From positions 16,022,001 to 16,086,000 of the forward strand of contig JAVTVX010000035.1 of NCBI GenBank assembly GCA_033439265.1: a DNA stretch of 64,000 nt. The letters are read 5' to 3'. The stretch is from Dillenia suffruticosa. Taxonomy: Eukaryota; Streptophyta; Magnoliopsida; Dilleniales; Dilleniaceae. Below, piece after piece: positions 52,251 to 64,000 of the stretch (within the stretch, counting starts at the first letter, position 1; each line of letters starts with the position of its first letter). The position numbers and the translations under genes are program-made. Under the pieces are notes generated by a model. That model saw nothing but the letters and a program-made list of their open reading frames with translations, did not search any database and was not told the origin of the DNA.

Positions 52251-52350
52251 TTCTGCAACTCCTTATAGTTGTTCTGCAAAATCAATAGCCTTGAAGCATC
52301 AATTGTAAATCCACCTTATATATTATAACACACAAAGATCCACAACATAT

Positions 52351-54939
52351 GTAGAAACCAAACGATAATGGTGGCCTGTATAGAAAACAATATAAAGAAA
52401 AACAATACAAAGAGCAACCAAACAAGTTTTTAAAAAAACAACCAAACAAACTATGGAGTTCCGCAGGCCCAAGGCTCACGATTGCAAAACAATCAAGTTA
52501 AGCTATTGCAGAATTGAAAGTGCTATTACAGAACTACCCTAAACCCAGAACTATGGAGTAGAGTTATTGAACAACTGAGTTTTTATAAAACTATTGCAGA
52601 ATCATCAAAGTGCTATTACAGAAAGAACCACCAGCATAACTGCAGAACCGAGCTATTGCAGAACCAACAAAGTGCAATTGCAGAACCACGGAGCGGAGCT
52701 ATTGCAGAACTGAGCCATTGAGGAAAGAACGATCAGCAAAACCACCAAAGTGCTGTTGCAGAACTACCAAATACAAAACTACCTACCAAGTGCAAAAAAA
52801 TCGAGACATAGTTAGTTGTAGTCCAGTAAAAACAGGAGCAGAAGCCAAATGCAAAAAAAAAAAAAAAAAATCACAAAACAAATGAAAAACAAACAATAAA
52901 AATCAAAACCAAAGAAATACCAAAACCCAACCAAACAAGCAAATCAAAATCTCATAGTAAATCCTCACACACTACTCTCCAGAAGCTGAAAAAAAAATCA
53001 GCAATAAACATGAAGAGTAGCAAAACAACACAAACCCAAACAAAACCTTACAAATACAAACCCTGAGAACAGAGAAAATCGCCTCCATACATCATCACCA
53101 TTAGGCACACCACTTTTCTCAACAGAAACTAAAAAAGCAACATTTTTGAATTAGAAACAAACACAAATAGCAGCAAGTAAAATAAGTGTCGAGCAAAGTA
53201 AATGTTTAGAAGCCAAGACAAAGACAAACCTTCACAAGAGAGAGGAATCACTCTCATAATCAACACCTGAACCCAAACGTCTCCATTTGCCCTATTTAGA
53301 GAGTGAGAGAGAGAGAGCGAGCGCATGTGTCCAGCCTTTCTAGAGAGATAAAGAGAGAGAAAGAGAGAGAGAGCGGAAAGCAGAGAGGAATGACTTGCAT
53401 ACACCATAATCATTAAGATAAGATCATGGCACACTACCCTCTATCTAAATCATCAATCAGAAAGGAGAACATCTAATCATGCAGAACGCAATAAGTACTC
53501 AAGGGATGGCCTCCATTTACCTTTTTTTTTTTAAAAAAAGGACATAGAGAAGGTAATTTTACAAAAATCTCCAAATCCTCTAATCGTCGCACAAGAGCAA
53601 AAAAATGAAGCCATTCTGAAATATAAATAGGGACAAAAAGGTAAATCACAACAAAGTCCTCCTAACCACCCCAAACATGTTTTCAGTGAAATCAGCTACA
53701 AAATCTACTCCATTTAATGTTTCTAAAATGACAAGAGAGAAAGAGAGAAAGAGAAAGAAAAAAACACATTAATGTTTCTGAAATGAAATGAAAAAAAAAA
53801 GAGAGGAAAAAAAAAAAAAGAAAACAACAAGACACATCAGCTCCACCTCACCAATGACCAATCACCCTGTTCAAATTGGAGGACGATGAAATCCAGATGG
53901 CAAGGGGTGTTTCACGCTTATATCTATATGGTTAATAAATATTGTGCTTGAAAGTGAACATTTGTAATTTGCACCACATGTACTTGCAACGTTGGGTTTA
54001 TGCATAGTCATGAATGCTCAATTTTCCTTTTAAAAAAAATATATTGGGATTTACTTTAAAAAAATATATGGCTCTGTCATGAAATTTTTATAATTTCACG
54101 GTATTTCAAATTTTTTTTATTTATTGTAGTCTGGTAAAAAAAAATTGTACAAAGAGAAAAGTATAGAATTTGAAAATGCAATTTTTGTGTATAAAAATAA
54201 ATACAAAATTTAGTAAAATATTCTCAAATGCATGAAAAATTTTTGAAATAAATTTTATACATTTTATATGGTACAAGCATATAGTAAAATACTCTGGTGG
54301 TTAATATAATTTCTAATTAATTAGGATATACAGACAACGGGTATAATTATAATAAAAATTATATATTAGGATATGAAAGATGATTGTAAGAAGGGATATT
54401 TGGCCATTGTATTTATTTTTGTATAATAAATCTTATCCCACAAAAATTTTTATTACATGAAAATAATAAAATTAACGATAGGACTACAAAATAGCTATTT
54501 TCATATGATAATTTACTTGATATTGAATCTATTTTCTATTAAATACTATAAGTACGGTTAATTTAATACATATCTAGAAAGGTTCTATCAAAAAGACGAG
54601 GGTAAATTTAACGCTAGCTAATTATTAAGCAGTACTATATGACCTACCACCTAGTTGAGAATCTACCTACTACATTAGTGAGGTCATCTTATAGGGTCTA
54701 GCAGAAAATGATAAAATCATTAGAAACAGATTAACTATATGATAATTTACTAATTTGCCCATAGGTATTAGGGAATGAACTAATTTTAAAATTTTGTCAT
54801 AAGCTTAAGTAAATCTAATTGAATTAGAAATTTATCTTACAAACAATTTTTATGTCATAAATTTATACATAATATGCTTGCATTGATAAACATATTCAAA
54901 AGTCTCAAATAAAGTTAATAAGTATATTTTATTTATTTT
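52351..54939. other. Flank of the repeat mosaic: A-rich, no gene
   Basis: At 52490-52760 a looser array of attgcagaac / gagctattgcagaac continues the motif family on the plus strand. GA-rich runs lie at 53298-53375 and 53730-53760. From 53950 to 54940 the sequence is AT-rich with no recognisable features. Confidence 0.5.
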
Positions 54940-57744
54940 GCAATTATTCAAACCATAGATCTCAGATCCAATTTTCCCAAATTAAACGGAGGAAACTATT
55001 AGGAGTAGAGGAAAATAGTACTTCTTCATTTAGATTGCTTACAGAAGGACGTGTCACCTTCGATGACCAATACCAGGTCTATGGACGAAAAGACTCTTTA
55101 TAAAAAGCGGGAGTGATTTAATTGTCTAGCTAACATATTCATTAATCAAGATATGAATGACAATAAAGGAGTTCCACAAAGTGCTGACCTAGATCAAATT
55201 GGACAGTCTTCTCTTACAGAGAATATTGAACTAACATTAAGAAAATCTAATAGAATTAGAAGATCGACTATGCCTAATGACTATATAGTATACCTTCAAG
55301 AGTCTGACTATAATGTTAGAGTTAGACCCGAAACCCTATGGATTCAAGTTTATAACTAGATACCATGAAATATGAAATTAACTACATGAGAAACAACGGA
55401 GTCTGAGATTTTGTAAAGTTGCCTAACAGGGTTAAACCCATTGGTTGTAAGTGGATTTTCAAGACAAAGACTGACTCATTGGGCAACATAGAGAAATATA
55501 ATGCCATAATCGTTGCCACGAGATTCACTCAAAGGAAAGAAATCGACTAGTCGGAAACATTCTCTCTAGTTTTTAAGAAAGATTCTCTTTGCATTATTCT
55601 AACACTTGTTACACATTTGAACTTAGAGTTATAACAAATGAATATGAAAATGATATTTTTTAATGGTGAATTAGGGGAAGAGGTTTATATGTGATAAAGT
55701 AAAGGATTCTCTCCTAGTGGTAGCAAGCATTTGGTATGAAACTTAAGAAATCTATATATGAATTGAAACAAACCTCCTGTCAGTAATTTTTGAAATTCCA
55801 CAATGTCATTACTTCATTTGGTTTTGAGAAAAAAAAACATTGTGGATCAATGTATATAACTTAAGCTTAGTAATTTTTGAAATTCATATATGTGGATGGC
55901 ATATTATTTGCTATCAATAATAAAGAGATGTTATATGAGGTAAAACAATTCCGATCTAACAACTTTATAATAAAAAATTTAGGTAATGCATCTTATGTCA
56001 TTAGTATAAAAATATATTAAGATAGATCATATAAAATTCTGGAACTATCTCAAGAAACTTATGTCAAGAAAGTTTTTAAGAGATACAGAATGGAGGATTG
56101 TTCATCGAGTGTATCTCCGATTGTTAAAGGGGATAGATTCAGTGTAGATTAATACCCCAAAACGGATCTGAAAATGGAACAAATAGCTAGCATCGCATAT
56201 GCTTATGTGGTTAGAAGTTTTGTGTGTGTACATGTCTATAAAAGTCCTGATATAACGCATGTAGTAAGGATATTAGGGATATATCAAAATAACTCAAGTT
56301 TGGAATATTGGATGGCTGCAAAAAAGGTGTTGAACTATTTACAAGATACCAAGAACTATATGCTTGCATGCAGAAGAATTGATAATTTGGAAGTGGTTGG
56401 ATACTCAAATTCAAACTTTGTTGGCTGCGTTAACCCTCGGAAATTAATATAAGGTTATATCTTTGTGAAGGCTGATGGAGTTGTATTGTGGAGAAATGCC
56501 AAGTAAACATTGACTGTGACCTCCACAATGAAAGTTAAGTTCGTGACGTATTTTGAGGCTACATCACAAGCGGTTGGGTAAGGAGTTTCATAACTAGGGT
56601 TAGGATTTTGGCATCTCCACAATGCAAGTTAAGTTTGTAACGTATGTTGAGACTACGTCACAAGCGGCTGGTTAAGGAGTTTCATATCTAGGGTTAGGAT
56701 TTTGGCATCTGTACCTAAATCATTATGTGTATATTGTGACAATTCAACTGCTGTATATTTGGTTAAGAATAATGAAAGTGATAGTTAAAATAAGTACATC
56801 GATATAATGTTTCTAGCCATTAGGGAATGCGTATTGGAAAATAAAGTTGTAATCCAATATATTAGCACTAATTGTATGTTGGCCAATCCAATCCCTTGAC
56901 TAAAGGTATGTTTCCAAGTAAATTCATGGATCATATTATAAATATGGATTTAAGGCCCTATATGAATGAAACTCTGATTTGATTTTTTCGTAATAAATTT
57001 ATGCATATATTTGATTTTGAGACATATTCATAAGGTCGGATCATGAATAAACATATAATTTATTCATAAAACAAATATCATCATAAGATTAGGAAATAGA
57101 ATAAATTATGGTACACCGAAGGAAAAACTCTATTCTAGGAAATTTATCTTTGTGACTCATGTGTTCTATTTTCATAAAGATATAACTTGGGAATGTTTTT
57201 AAATTATTTGTTTGGCCAAGTGAAAAAATGTTAAAATTTTTAGATTTAATGCCAAAATTCATGACGGAATCCAATTAATGGAAAAAACATAACTGAAAGG
57301 GGAGTAAATGTGGATCAATTGAGGATTTTTGAATGGGAAGTGCATGTGGCTGGAATTTTATGGCCCATGCAAATCTTGATCACATTTCCATATTTTTCTG
57401 TTTTGGATTACTTTAAATTTTTCTCTAATGTGTCTAACATTAATTTTAAATGATAATTAAGAGGTTTGAATATAGTATGATGGTCTAAAACTATAAAAAC
57501 CTCTTCCTGAAGCAGATGATCACAAAATCTAAAATTCATGCATCTACGTCATCTATTGAGTGAATTTGAGAATTTAGAAGAGTTTTTGCACGTCCAAGAA
57601 ATGTTTTGGAGTTTTTACGGTTGCCAGAAGTGAAAGAAAAAATCATGGTCGGAGGTAACACTAAATCCCTTTTTTCGCTTCCACTTTATTTTGACTCAAT
57701 TTTTACATTAAAAGCATGTATTATGATTGCTATGCATTCTAACA
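54940..57744 (+). mobile_element. Ty1/copia fossil with 3' LTR
   Basis: Plus-strand text resembles the start of copia gag near 54960-55140, then reverse transcriptase (55400-56000, with KPIGCKWIFKTK followed by a conserved region), then RT end and RNase H (56000-56900, including YVKKVFKRYRMEDCSS and SPDITHVVRILGIY). A purine-rich tract (gaaaggggag near 57295, gaatgggaag near 57331) precedes the 3' LTR, which runs from about 57345 to 57744 and ends ...cattctaaca. The element is incomplete and broken about a dozen times; it is old. Its LTR is related to the one at 37533-37898. Confidence 0.85.
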
Positions 57745-58299
57745 GAATTAGTAGCTCAAAATATTTTTAGATCTCTAAAGATAGGTTTTAAAATATATTT
57801 TTTAAAAAACTTTTAAAAGAAATTTAAAACACACAAAGTGATGAATTTGAGTTTACGAACCACTTTTCAAGAGGTAGGGTTTTATACCCTTTTTATTTTG
57901 ACATATTTTGTATAAATATCTACATTGTTACCCCTCTAGACGTGGTCATCAAAGTCTTTTTTTAGTTTAAAATATTTAGTTTAAATCATAACTGTTACAC
58001 TATCATCAAAATATGTAAAAATACCAAGTAATTGAGATATACCATTATGAAATATAGTTTCACAAAACAATTTGTTGTTACTTGTTAAATGCTTTGTCAT
58101 GCTTTCATCTATTAGTAAAAATGGTCACTTTATTTGTTTTTACTAGTTTGATTCTATTGTAATTTACATGTAAATTATAAACAATTTTAGTAGAATGTAA
58201 ATAGTGAGACTAGTAGGATAAATACCTTTATTTTTGAGTAATTGAGTAAACTACAAATGGATACTTTTAATATTGAGTAATGAGGTATGAGTCATGTAA
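57745..58299. other. AT-rich spacer between two copia fossils
   Basis: No coding sequence is recognised. The right part may already belong to the LTR of the next element. Confidence 0.4.
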
Positions 58300-61200
58300 T
58301 AGTGGGAGCCGTAGAGTGTAAATTACTTAATTGTTGGATGAATGATGGTTACAATTCTCTCTACTACTAATACCCTACGTAATTAGATAAGAATCTTATT
58401 CACCTATAAATAGAAGTCTCATTTTCATCTTTCTAACACATCTAATCTTACAATCATCTAGAGAGACAGTATTAGTAAAAGAGTGGTGTTTTTTTTATGA
58501 AGCTTTGAGTTCAAATATTTGTGCAAAATTATTTTGAATCAAACAACAAATTGTTCGTCCATTATATCCTAGAGGAGATGAGTCAAGTGAATTTAATTGC
58601 ACCGGTTCTTGAGCTTTAACTACCGTAGAAGACTCGAATTTCCTTAAAGAGAATGACATATCCGTACCTCAACCTGTAATTTTGTGCAATTTCTCTATAC
58701 TTTGTAAGAAATTATTATTTTTATTACATTTTTCATTAGCAATTTTAAGGAGATTCGATATGAAAATTTCACAAAAAAACCTGTCAATTAAGTTGGAGAT
58801 CTCAACAAATCTTTCAAATTTTAGGGTGCCCACTTCAGGAGATGGAAATGAAAAGCATTGTTTTACCTCAATCTTCTCAAGATGGCTTATGTACTCACTG
58901 AAAAGAGCCCCAGCAAGGAGAGACATATCTAAGGATGAACAAATTGAACACTCGGGGAGATGTTTACAATATGAAATAGATAAGTATAACTACCACTACT
59001 ATTTTTTGAATTGTTTTTTTGACCAATTATATTATTACTATGAACATACTCTGCTGTCAAGAAAATATGAAAGATTTTACAACTCAAACACAATACCAAA
59101 CAAATCGGTGCAAAGAAGTATGCAACTAGTTGCTTTTTTCGCTATCAAATCATGGATGGAAAATCTATAGTAGACCAAGTGTAAGACTTTCAAATGGTTG
59201 CTCATGAGGTGCAGTCTGAAGGAGTAAACTTTGATGGCAACTTGATAATTATTGAAATCATAGACAAGCTGCCACCAACATAGGAAGAATTTCAAAAGAC
59301 TTTGCATCACAAATAGTAGGACATCACTTTGGAGGATTTAATCACTCATATTCATATGAAGGAGGAGGTAAGAGATCAAGATGCAATGGTTCAAGATACA
59401 AATATGAATTTCGCTAAGATAAATCTCATATCTTCAAATATTTTACCTAGTAATTCCCAAAATATATATTTGAAACCAAATAAAAATTTTGGAAACAAAC
59501 ATAGTAAACTTTACAACGAAAATAAAAATTTCAATTACAAGAATAACAACCATGACCACCCTCCTTATAAAAAAACTTGGTGTATGTTATGTCTATGGCA
59601 AGTGTAGGTATAGTGCTCAAATTTGCAAATTTTGGAAATATGAGACTCCAACTCAAGCCAACTTTACCGAAGAACCACTTGTGACTATAGTAACAGATAT
59701 AATTTTAGTGGAAAATTTTGAAGGGTGATGGGCAGACTTTGGTGCCAATAGGCATATCTGATATGAAAAAAAAAATGATTTAAAAAATATACTCCCTATG
59801 AAAAACTTAAGATTATTATACTTGGTGATTCTCATACTATTCAAGATTTGGGGAGTGGTGAATTGAATTGAGATTTACATCTAAGAGGGTATTACTTTTA
59901 AAAGATAATGTCTGCACCTTCCATGAGAAAAAATCTTATGTCAACTTCTAAACAATGTTGGCTTCAAATAGACTATAGAGTCCGAACAATTTATGATTTC
60001 AAAAAAGGAAATTTTTATTGGAAAGGGTTATACTTACGATGGAATGTTTAAATTAAATATTAAAAATAAAGTATGCAATAATTTTGTTTATATGTTGTCT
60101 TGCGTTAATTTTTGTCATGCTCAGTTTGTGTAATATCAATTGTAGATATATGGAGTAAATGAAAATTAATTCCAAATGTGAACAAAAATATTGAAAAATG
60201 TGAAACCTATAACAAAATAAAAATCACAAAAGTGTCAAAAGAAAAACTGAATTATTTAAATTAACACATTATGATTTATGTAAATTTAAAGAAATTTTGA
60301 CTCGAAAAAGAAATAAATATATTATTACTTTCATTGATGATTTTTTTTTAAATATACTTATATAAATTTATTAAAAGTAGAAGTAATATAGTTGAGATTT
60401 TTAGATCTTACCTCCTAGAAACTGAAAATCAATTTGGTAAAAGGATTAAAAGAATTCAAAGTGATAGAGATCATGAATATGAATCTTTTGGATTCAACTA
60501 ATAGTTCGGTCTTTAGGAATAAGTCATGAAACTATATCTTCATATTCATTTGCATCAAAATGGTGTGACAGAAAGGAAAAGTAGAACTCTCATAAAGTAG
60601 TGTAATGTTATATTGATTAATTCATGTGTGCTCAAAATTTTATGGAGTGAAACTATTCTGACAACATATCATGTGTTGAATCGTGCCACATAAAAATATA
60701 AAAATAACTCCTTTTAAGTTATGGAAATGATATAAGCCAAATTTGAGATATTTGAAAGTTTGGAGTTGTTTGACATATGCTAGATTACCTAAAAGACCCA
60801 AATTAGGTGTAAGAGATATCATTTGTATTTTTTTTGTTATGTAAAAACTACTAGAGCGTATAATTTTTTGATATTGAAAATAATATGATTTTTGAATCAA
60901 GTGATACTATTTTTCACGAAAAAAATTTCCTTACAAATTCAAAAATAATGGGGACAATTTTAGTTTACAAAATAATTTTAAAAACTCTACTTTTATTTTT
61001 GATTTACAAAATCAAGAAAATACTTTTCAATTCAAATTTTAGAAAATTCTAAAAAAATAATTTTGAACAAAGGAGAAGTAGAAAATGTAGAATTGAAAAA
61101 GATTTTGGTTATCATTATTTTGTATACAATATTGAGAAATTTATAACTTTACAAGAAGATTTATCTTTTGAAGATACTATGTTTTGGAGGGAAGCATTAA

Positions 61201-62680
61201 ATCATGAGTTTGAATTTCTAATTTCAAATCAAAATTAAAAATTAGTATATTTACCTCTAGGGTGGAAATTGGTCATAAATGGATCCTTAAAAAGAAATTA
61301 AAATTAGATGGAACCATAAATAAATATAAAACTAGGCTTGTGACTAAAGGTTTTACATAAAAAGAAAATCTTAATTTCTTTGATACGTTTTTTCTGGTTA
61401 CAAGAGTGATTTTAATTAGACTTTTGATTATTATTGCTGTAATTCATAAGTTATATATTCATCAAGTGAATATTATAACTGTTTTCTTCAATAGAGATTT
61501 AGAAAAAGAAATTTATATGAACCAACCTAAGAGATTCATTAAGTTAGGAGAAAATAAAGTGTGTAAACTTAAAAAATCCCTTCATTGCTTAAAACAACCA
61601 CCTAAAATGTGACATGAAAATTTTGATTTTTACATGATAGCTAATAGATTTAAAACAAATGAATATGACAAATACATAAACTATAAATCTTTTGAGAATA
61701 CAAATGTGATTATTTGCCTCTATAAGGATGATATGTTGATTTTTGGATCAAATTTTTATATTATCCAATATACCAAATATATGCTTAAAAAGCACTTTGA
61801 TATGAAAGAATTGGGTGAGACAAATTTTATTTTGGGAATGAAAATCACTAAAATTAGTGATGGTATTTTTCTTGATCAATCAGATTATTTTGAGAAAATT
61901 TTGAAAAGATATAATTTTGATAATTGTAAATATGTGACTTCTCTTTTTGATTCAAGTATATTCATTTATTTTCTACTAAAAATAATAAAGATGTTTACAA
62001 ACAGAAAGAGTATATTAGTATGATTGGAAGTTTGCGATATGTAACTAATTGTACAAGACTTGACATTGCATATCCAGTAGGAATGCTTAGCAGTTTTACT
62101 AACAAGCCAAGTATAGAATATTGGCAAGCCATGGAAATAATAATAAAATATCTATCCAGTACTCAAAATTTTGATTTATTTTATAAAAAGTATCCTACTG
62201 TAATTGAAAATTATAGTTATATCGATTGGAATACATTGTCATGTAATTCTCTCTCTACCATTGGTTATATTTCTATGATGTGTGGTTGTGCTATATGTTG
62301 GAAATCTAAAAAAAAATCGCAATTGCTAATTCTACTATGGAGACTGAGCTAGTTGCATTAACTTCTGCAAGTGAGGAAGCACATTGGTTAAGGGACCTAT
62401 TATTTGATATTCTCATTTTGGAAAACCATTCCTCCTATAATCATTCATTGTGATAGCAGTGTTGCAATTGGTAGAGTAAGAAACCATTATTATAACAGTA
62501 AATCCAGATCTATCAGAAGAAAACATAGTATCGTGATATCATATTTGAGTAATGGTATCATTAATATGAATTATATTAAATCTCTTGATAATCTTAGAGA
62601 TCTATTTACCAAAGTCTTGGCAAGAGAAAGGATTTGGAGCACATTGAGGGGGATGGGATTGAAACCCATAAATTCATGAG
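58300..62680 (+). mobile_element. Ty1/copia fossil, LTR part to RNase H
   Basis: The left part looks like an LTR with a TATA-box-like ctataaatag at 58404. Parts in order on the plus strand: gag (about 59020-59640, with NFDGNLIIIEIIDKLPPT and a CCHC-type knuckle near 59580-59640), protease region (about 59730-60060), integrase (about 60090-60620), reverse transcriptase (about 61150-61980, including NIITVFFNRDLEKEIYMNQP) and RNase H (about 62020-62680, including GSLRYVTNCTRLDIAYPVGM). The order protease-integrase-RT-RNase H is that of Ty1/copia. The element is broken in many places and old. The 3' LTR was not identified. Confidence 0.88.
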
Positions 62681-63320
62681 CCACGTATGAGGACACCCAA
62701 CCTGAGGACTAGAGATCTTGTAATCGATTTCAATGGGAAGAACGAACCATAAGATGGTCATAAAAATACACATTTTTAAGTATTCTTCCTATGATGTGGT
62801 GCTTTTTTTGTAACAATTGGAGAGAAACTCCTAATGAAAATCTATATCTCTTATAAGTGAGGCATTAAAAGTTATAGGAATGCCCTTGACAGATTTCACC
62901 TATGTAAGTGTGGAAGCGGGGTTGTTTCCAATAAAAATTAGGTTTATTCTCAAAAACACTCATGAAAATCGGAATAGCACAAGTATTGACAAAATAAGTT
63001 TTGATGATAAACAAATGATGAGTTTAAGTCTACTATCATGAAAAGAATGTGTTAGACTAATGAAATATTGAATTAAATGGAGATAGGATTGAATTATACT
63101 TGATTCAAAACACCTAGGCAATTCACAGCAAGAACATAGTGACTATACTATAATGGCAATCAACTTGCTTAGTATACAGAAGCCTAAGTTAAAGTCTGGC
63201 ACAGTGCACTAGTTGACTTGCTCACAAGACATAGTTAACTTATACAGTTAGCTTAACTAAAATGAACGAATTTTTTAAATGCTAACAATCGAATAATAAT
63301 AGTCAAAATAAGAATAAGAC
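62681..63320. other. 3' flank of the copia fossil
   Basis: The first 300 bp (through about 62960) looks like non-coding sequence that trails the copia RNase H. From 62990 (aagttttgatgataaacaaa) the text resembles the start of LTRs in some plant copia elements, but no partner is seen. Confidence 0.35.
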
Positions 63321-63329
63321 ACATTATAG

Positions 63330-63990
63330 TCGACCACCTATAAGCTCAAGTCGACTTACACTCTTTATACACAGACAAGCTCTTGCAAGTTAGGCTACAC
63401 ACATATGTTAGCTCACTAAGCACATGGCATTGCATATGAGACATGAGTTGTGACACACACAATAAGCCAAAATGCATGTCACAACAATAGTAGGCTACAC
63501 CATATTGCACATACGTGTTGGCACCGCTTGACTTGCTTTGGATACTAAGTCGACTCACTTGCTTGAAGAATAGAGCAACTAAGCAAGCTCATGGTTGAAT
63601 GTGGATACCTGAAGGATGAGAGGTGTTAAGGACATAGATTAGCTCATATAACATTAAAGCTAGTCGACTTACACATTAGTGGCCGTCGACCCATACACTG
63701 AGAAAGCTCTCAGTCTACCAAGATAGGAAAAAGACATCAAGAGAGGACTGAGCCATCACATGCATGACATAAGCATCGCATTAGCTTGACATGAGTGTTG
63801 TATTAGCATGACACGAGCATTGCATTAGCATGACACCAACATAGCACGTGCATGGCACAAGCATTAGCATATCACAAAACATATGCCAAAAACTACTATA
63901 TTAGGCCAAAAAAACATATGATCATATTAGTCAAACAGGCAAGTCGACTTGTGGTATCACCTTAGTCGACTCATTTTGTCAAAATTTAGA
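63330..63990. repeat. GTCGACT-rich stretch with a short tandem repeat
   Basis: The motif (a)gtcgact(t/c)a occurs about seven times (63331, 63352, 63551, 63663, 63687, 63943 and 63963, approximately). At 63770-63870 a unit of about 24 bp (catgacacgagcattgcattag) is repeated four to five times with changes. No coding sequence. The TCGAC core is shared with the field at 300-1490. Confidence 0.6.
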
Positions 63991-64000
63991 AAAAAATTAG

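Larger units (their letters stand above)
40130..52350. repeat. Mosaic of diverged duplications studded with GCAGAAC / GTTCTGC motifs
   Basis: No genes. The region is built from modules that recur in the same orientation. Module A (palindrome cluster, then cgtcgacgaagg-ttca, then ctttttcaagcaatc, then aaaatattttgaacgtgatg) occurs at about 40130, 41650 and 44180. Module B (tttcgaatcattttgcctc through agctctgcatgaatgcgac) occurs at about 41090 and 43670. Modules of 45308-48960 recur at 49095-52340. Throughout, short arms gcagaac(c) and (g)gttctgc alternate a few bases apart, for example around 40150-40185 (arms of 8 bp around loops of 3-4 bp). The short reading frames in it, rich in Leu-Cys-Ser-Thr, are translations of these motifs. 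Confidence 0.85.

Noticed and set aside
40130-52350. CRISPR-like array
   Set aside because: Repeats are short inverted arms of variable spacing in both orientations, not equal direct repeats with unique spacers, and the DNA is plant nuclear.
58682-59170. 162-residue plus-strand frame and an 85-residue minus-strand frame over the same bases
   Set aside because: Neither matches a known family; the right part merges into the copia gag region, so I treat it as element leader and decayed gag.

Overview
The window is nuclear DNA of a flowering plant, most likely a eudicot. The evidence is a multi-exon plant-type MATE transporter, a nuclear gene for a plastid GrpE, and plant lineages of CACTA, hAT, Ty3/gypsy, Ty1/copia and LINE elements, all in AT-rich, low-gene-density sequence. 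The species cannot be named from the sequence. Only two intact host genes are supported, both on the minus strand and about 1.6 kb apart: an eight-exon MATE/DETOXIFICATION transporter (26062-29061, 491 aa) and a three-exon chloroplast GrpE co-chaperone (30700-35162, 332 aa). They are ordinary neighbours with no sign of a shared pathway.

Left third (1-15625): an old Ty3/gypsy element on the minus strand carries a nested 10.3-kb CACTA transposon (3757-14070). The CACTA ends and its 3-bp target duplication AGT are readable. It carries two degraded minus-strand genes (TNP2-type transposase and a Transposase_24-type protein) and large subterminal repeat fields. The first 1.5 kb is a dense field of a degenerate GGTCGACATGT-like motif.

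15626-25370: a second Ty3/gypsy fossil (gag to protease, minus strand), a 70-bp tandem repeat, a 3.7-kb hAT element (20775-24473) with near-identical 8-bp target duplications and a decayed transposase, and a 416-bp hAT-like MITE (24955-25370).

25371-36600: the gene island. A LINE RNase H fragment lies antisense in GrpE intron 1, and a fossil plant mobile domain (PMD) sequence lies just upstream of GrpE.

36600-64000: repeat desert. A copia LTR with primer-binding site lies at 37533. A roughly 12-kb mosaic of diverged duplications (40130-52350) is studded with short inverted motifs GCAGAAC/GTTCTGC and includes a 3.8-kb tandem duplication. Two Ty1/copia fossils follow (54940-57744 and 58300-62680). 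The last 700 bp is again rich in GTCGACT motifs with a short tandem repeat.

I see no CRISPR, operon, phage-like or other clearly new biological system. The most notable items are the GC-AG intron in the MATE gene, the well-bounded nested transposons, and the unexplained GCAGAAC/GTTCTGC mosaic.
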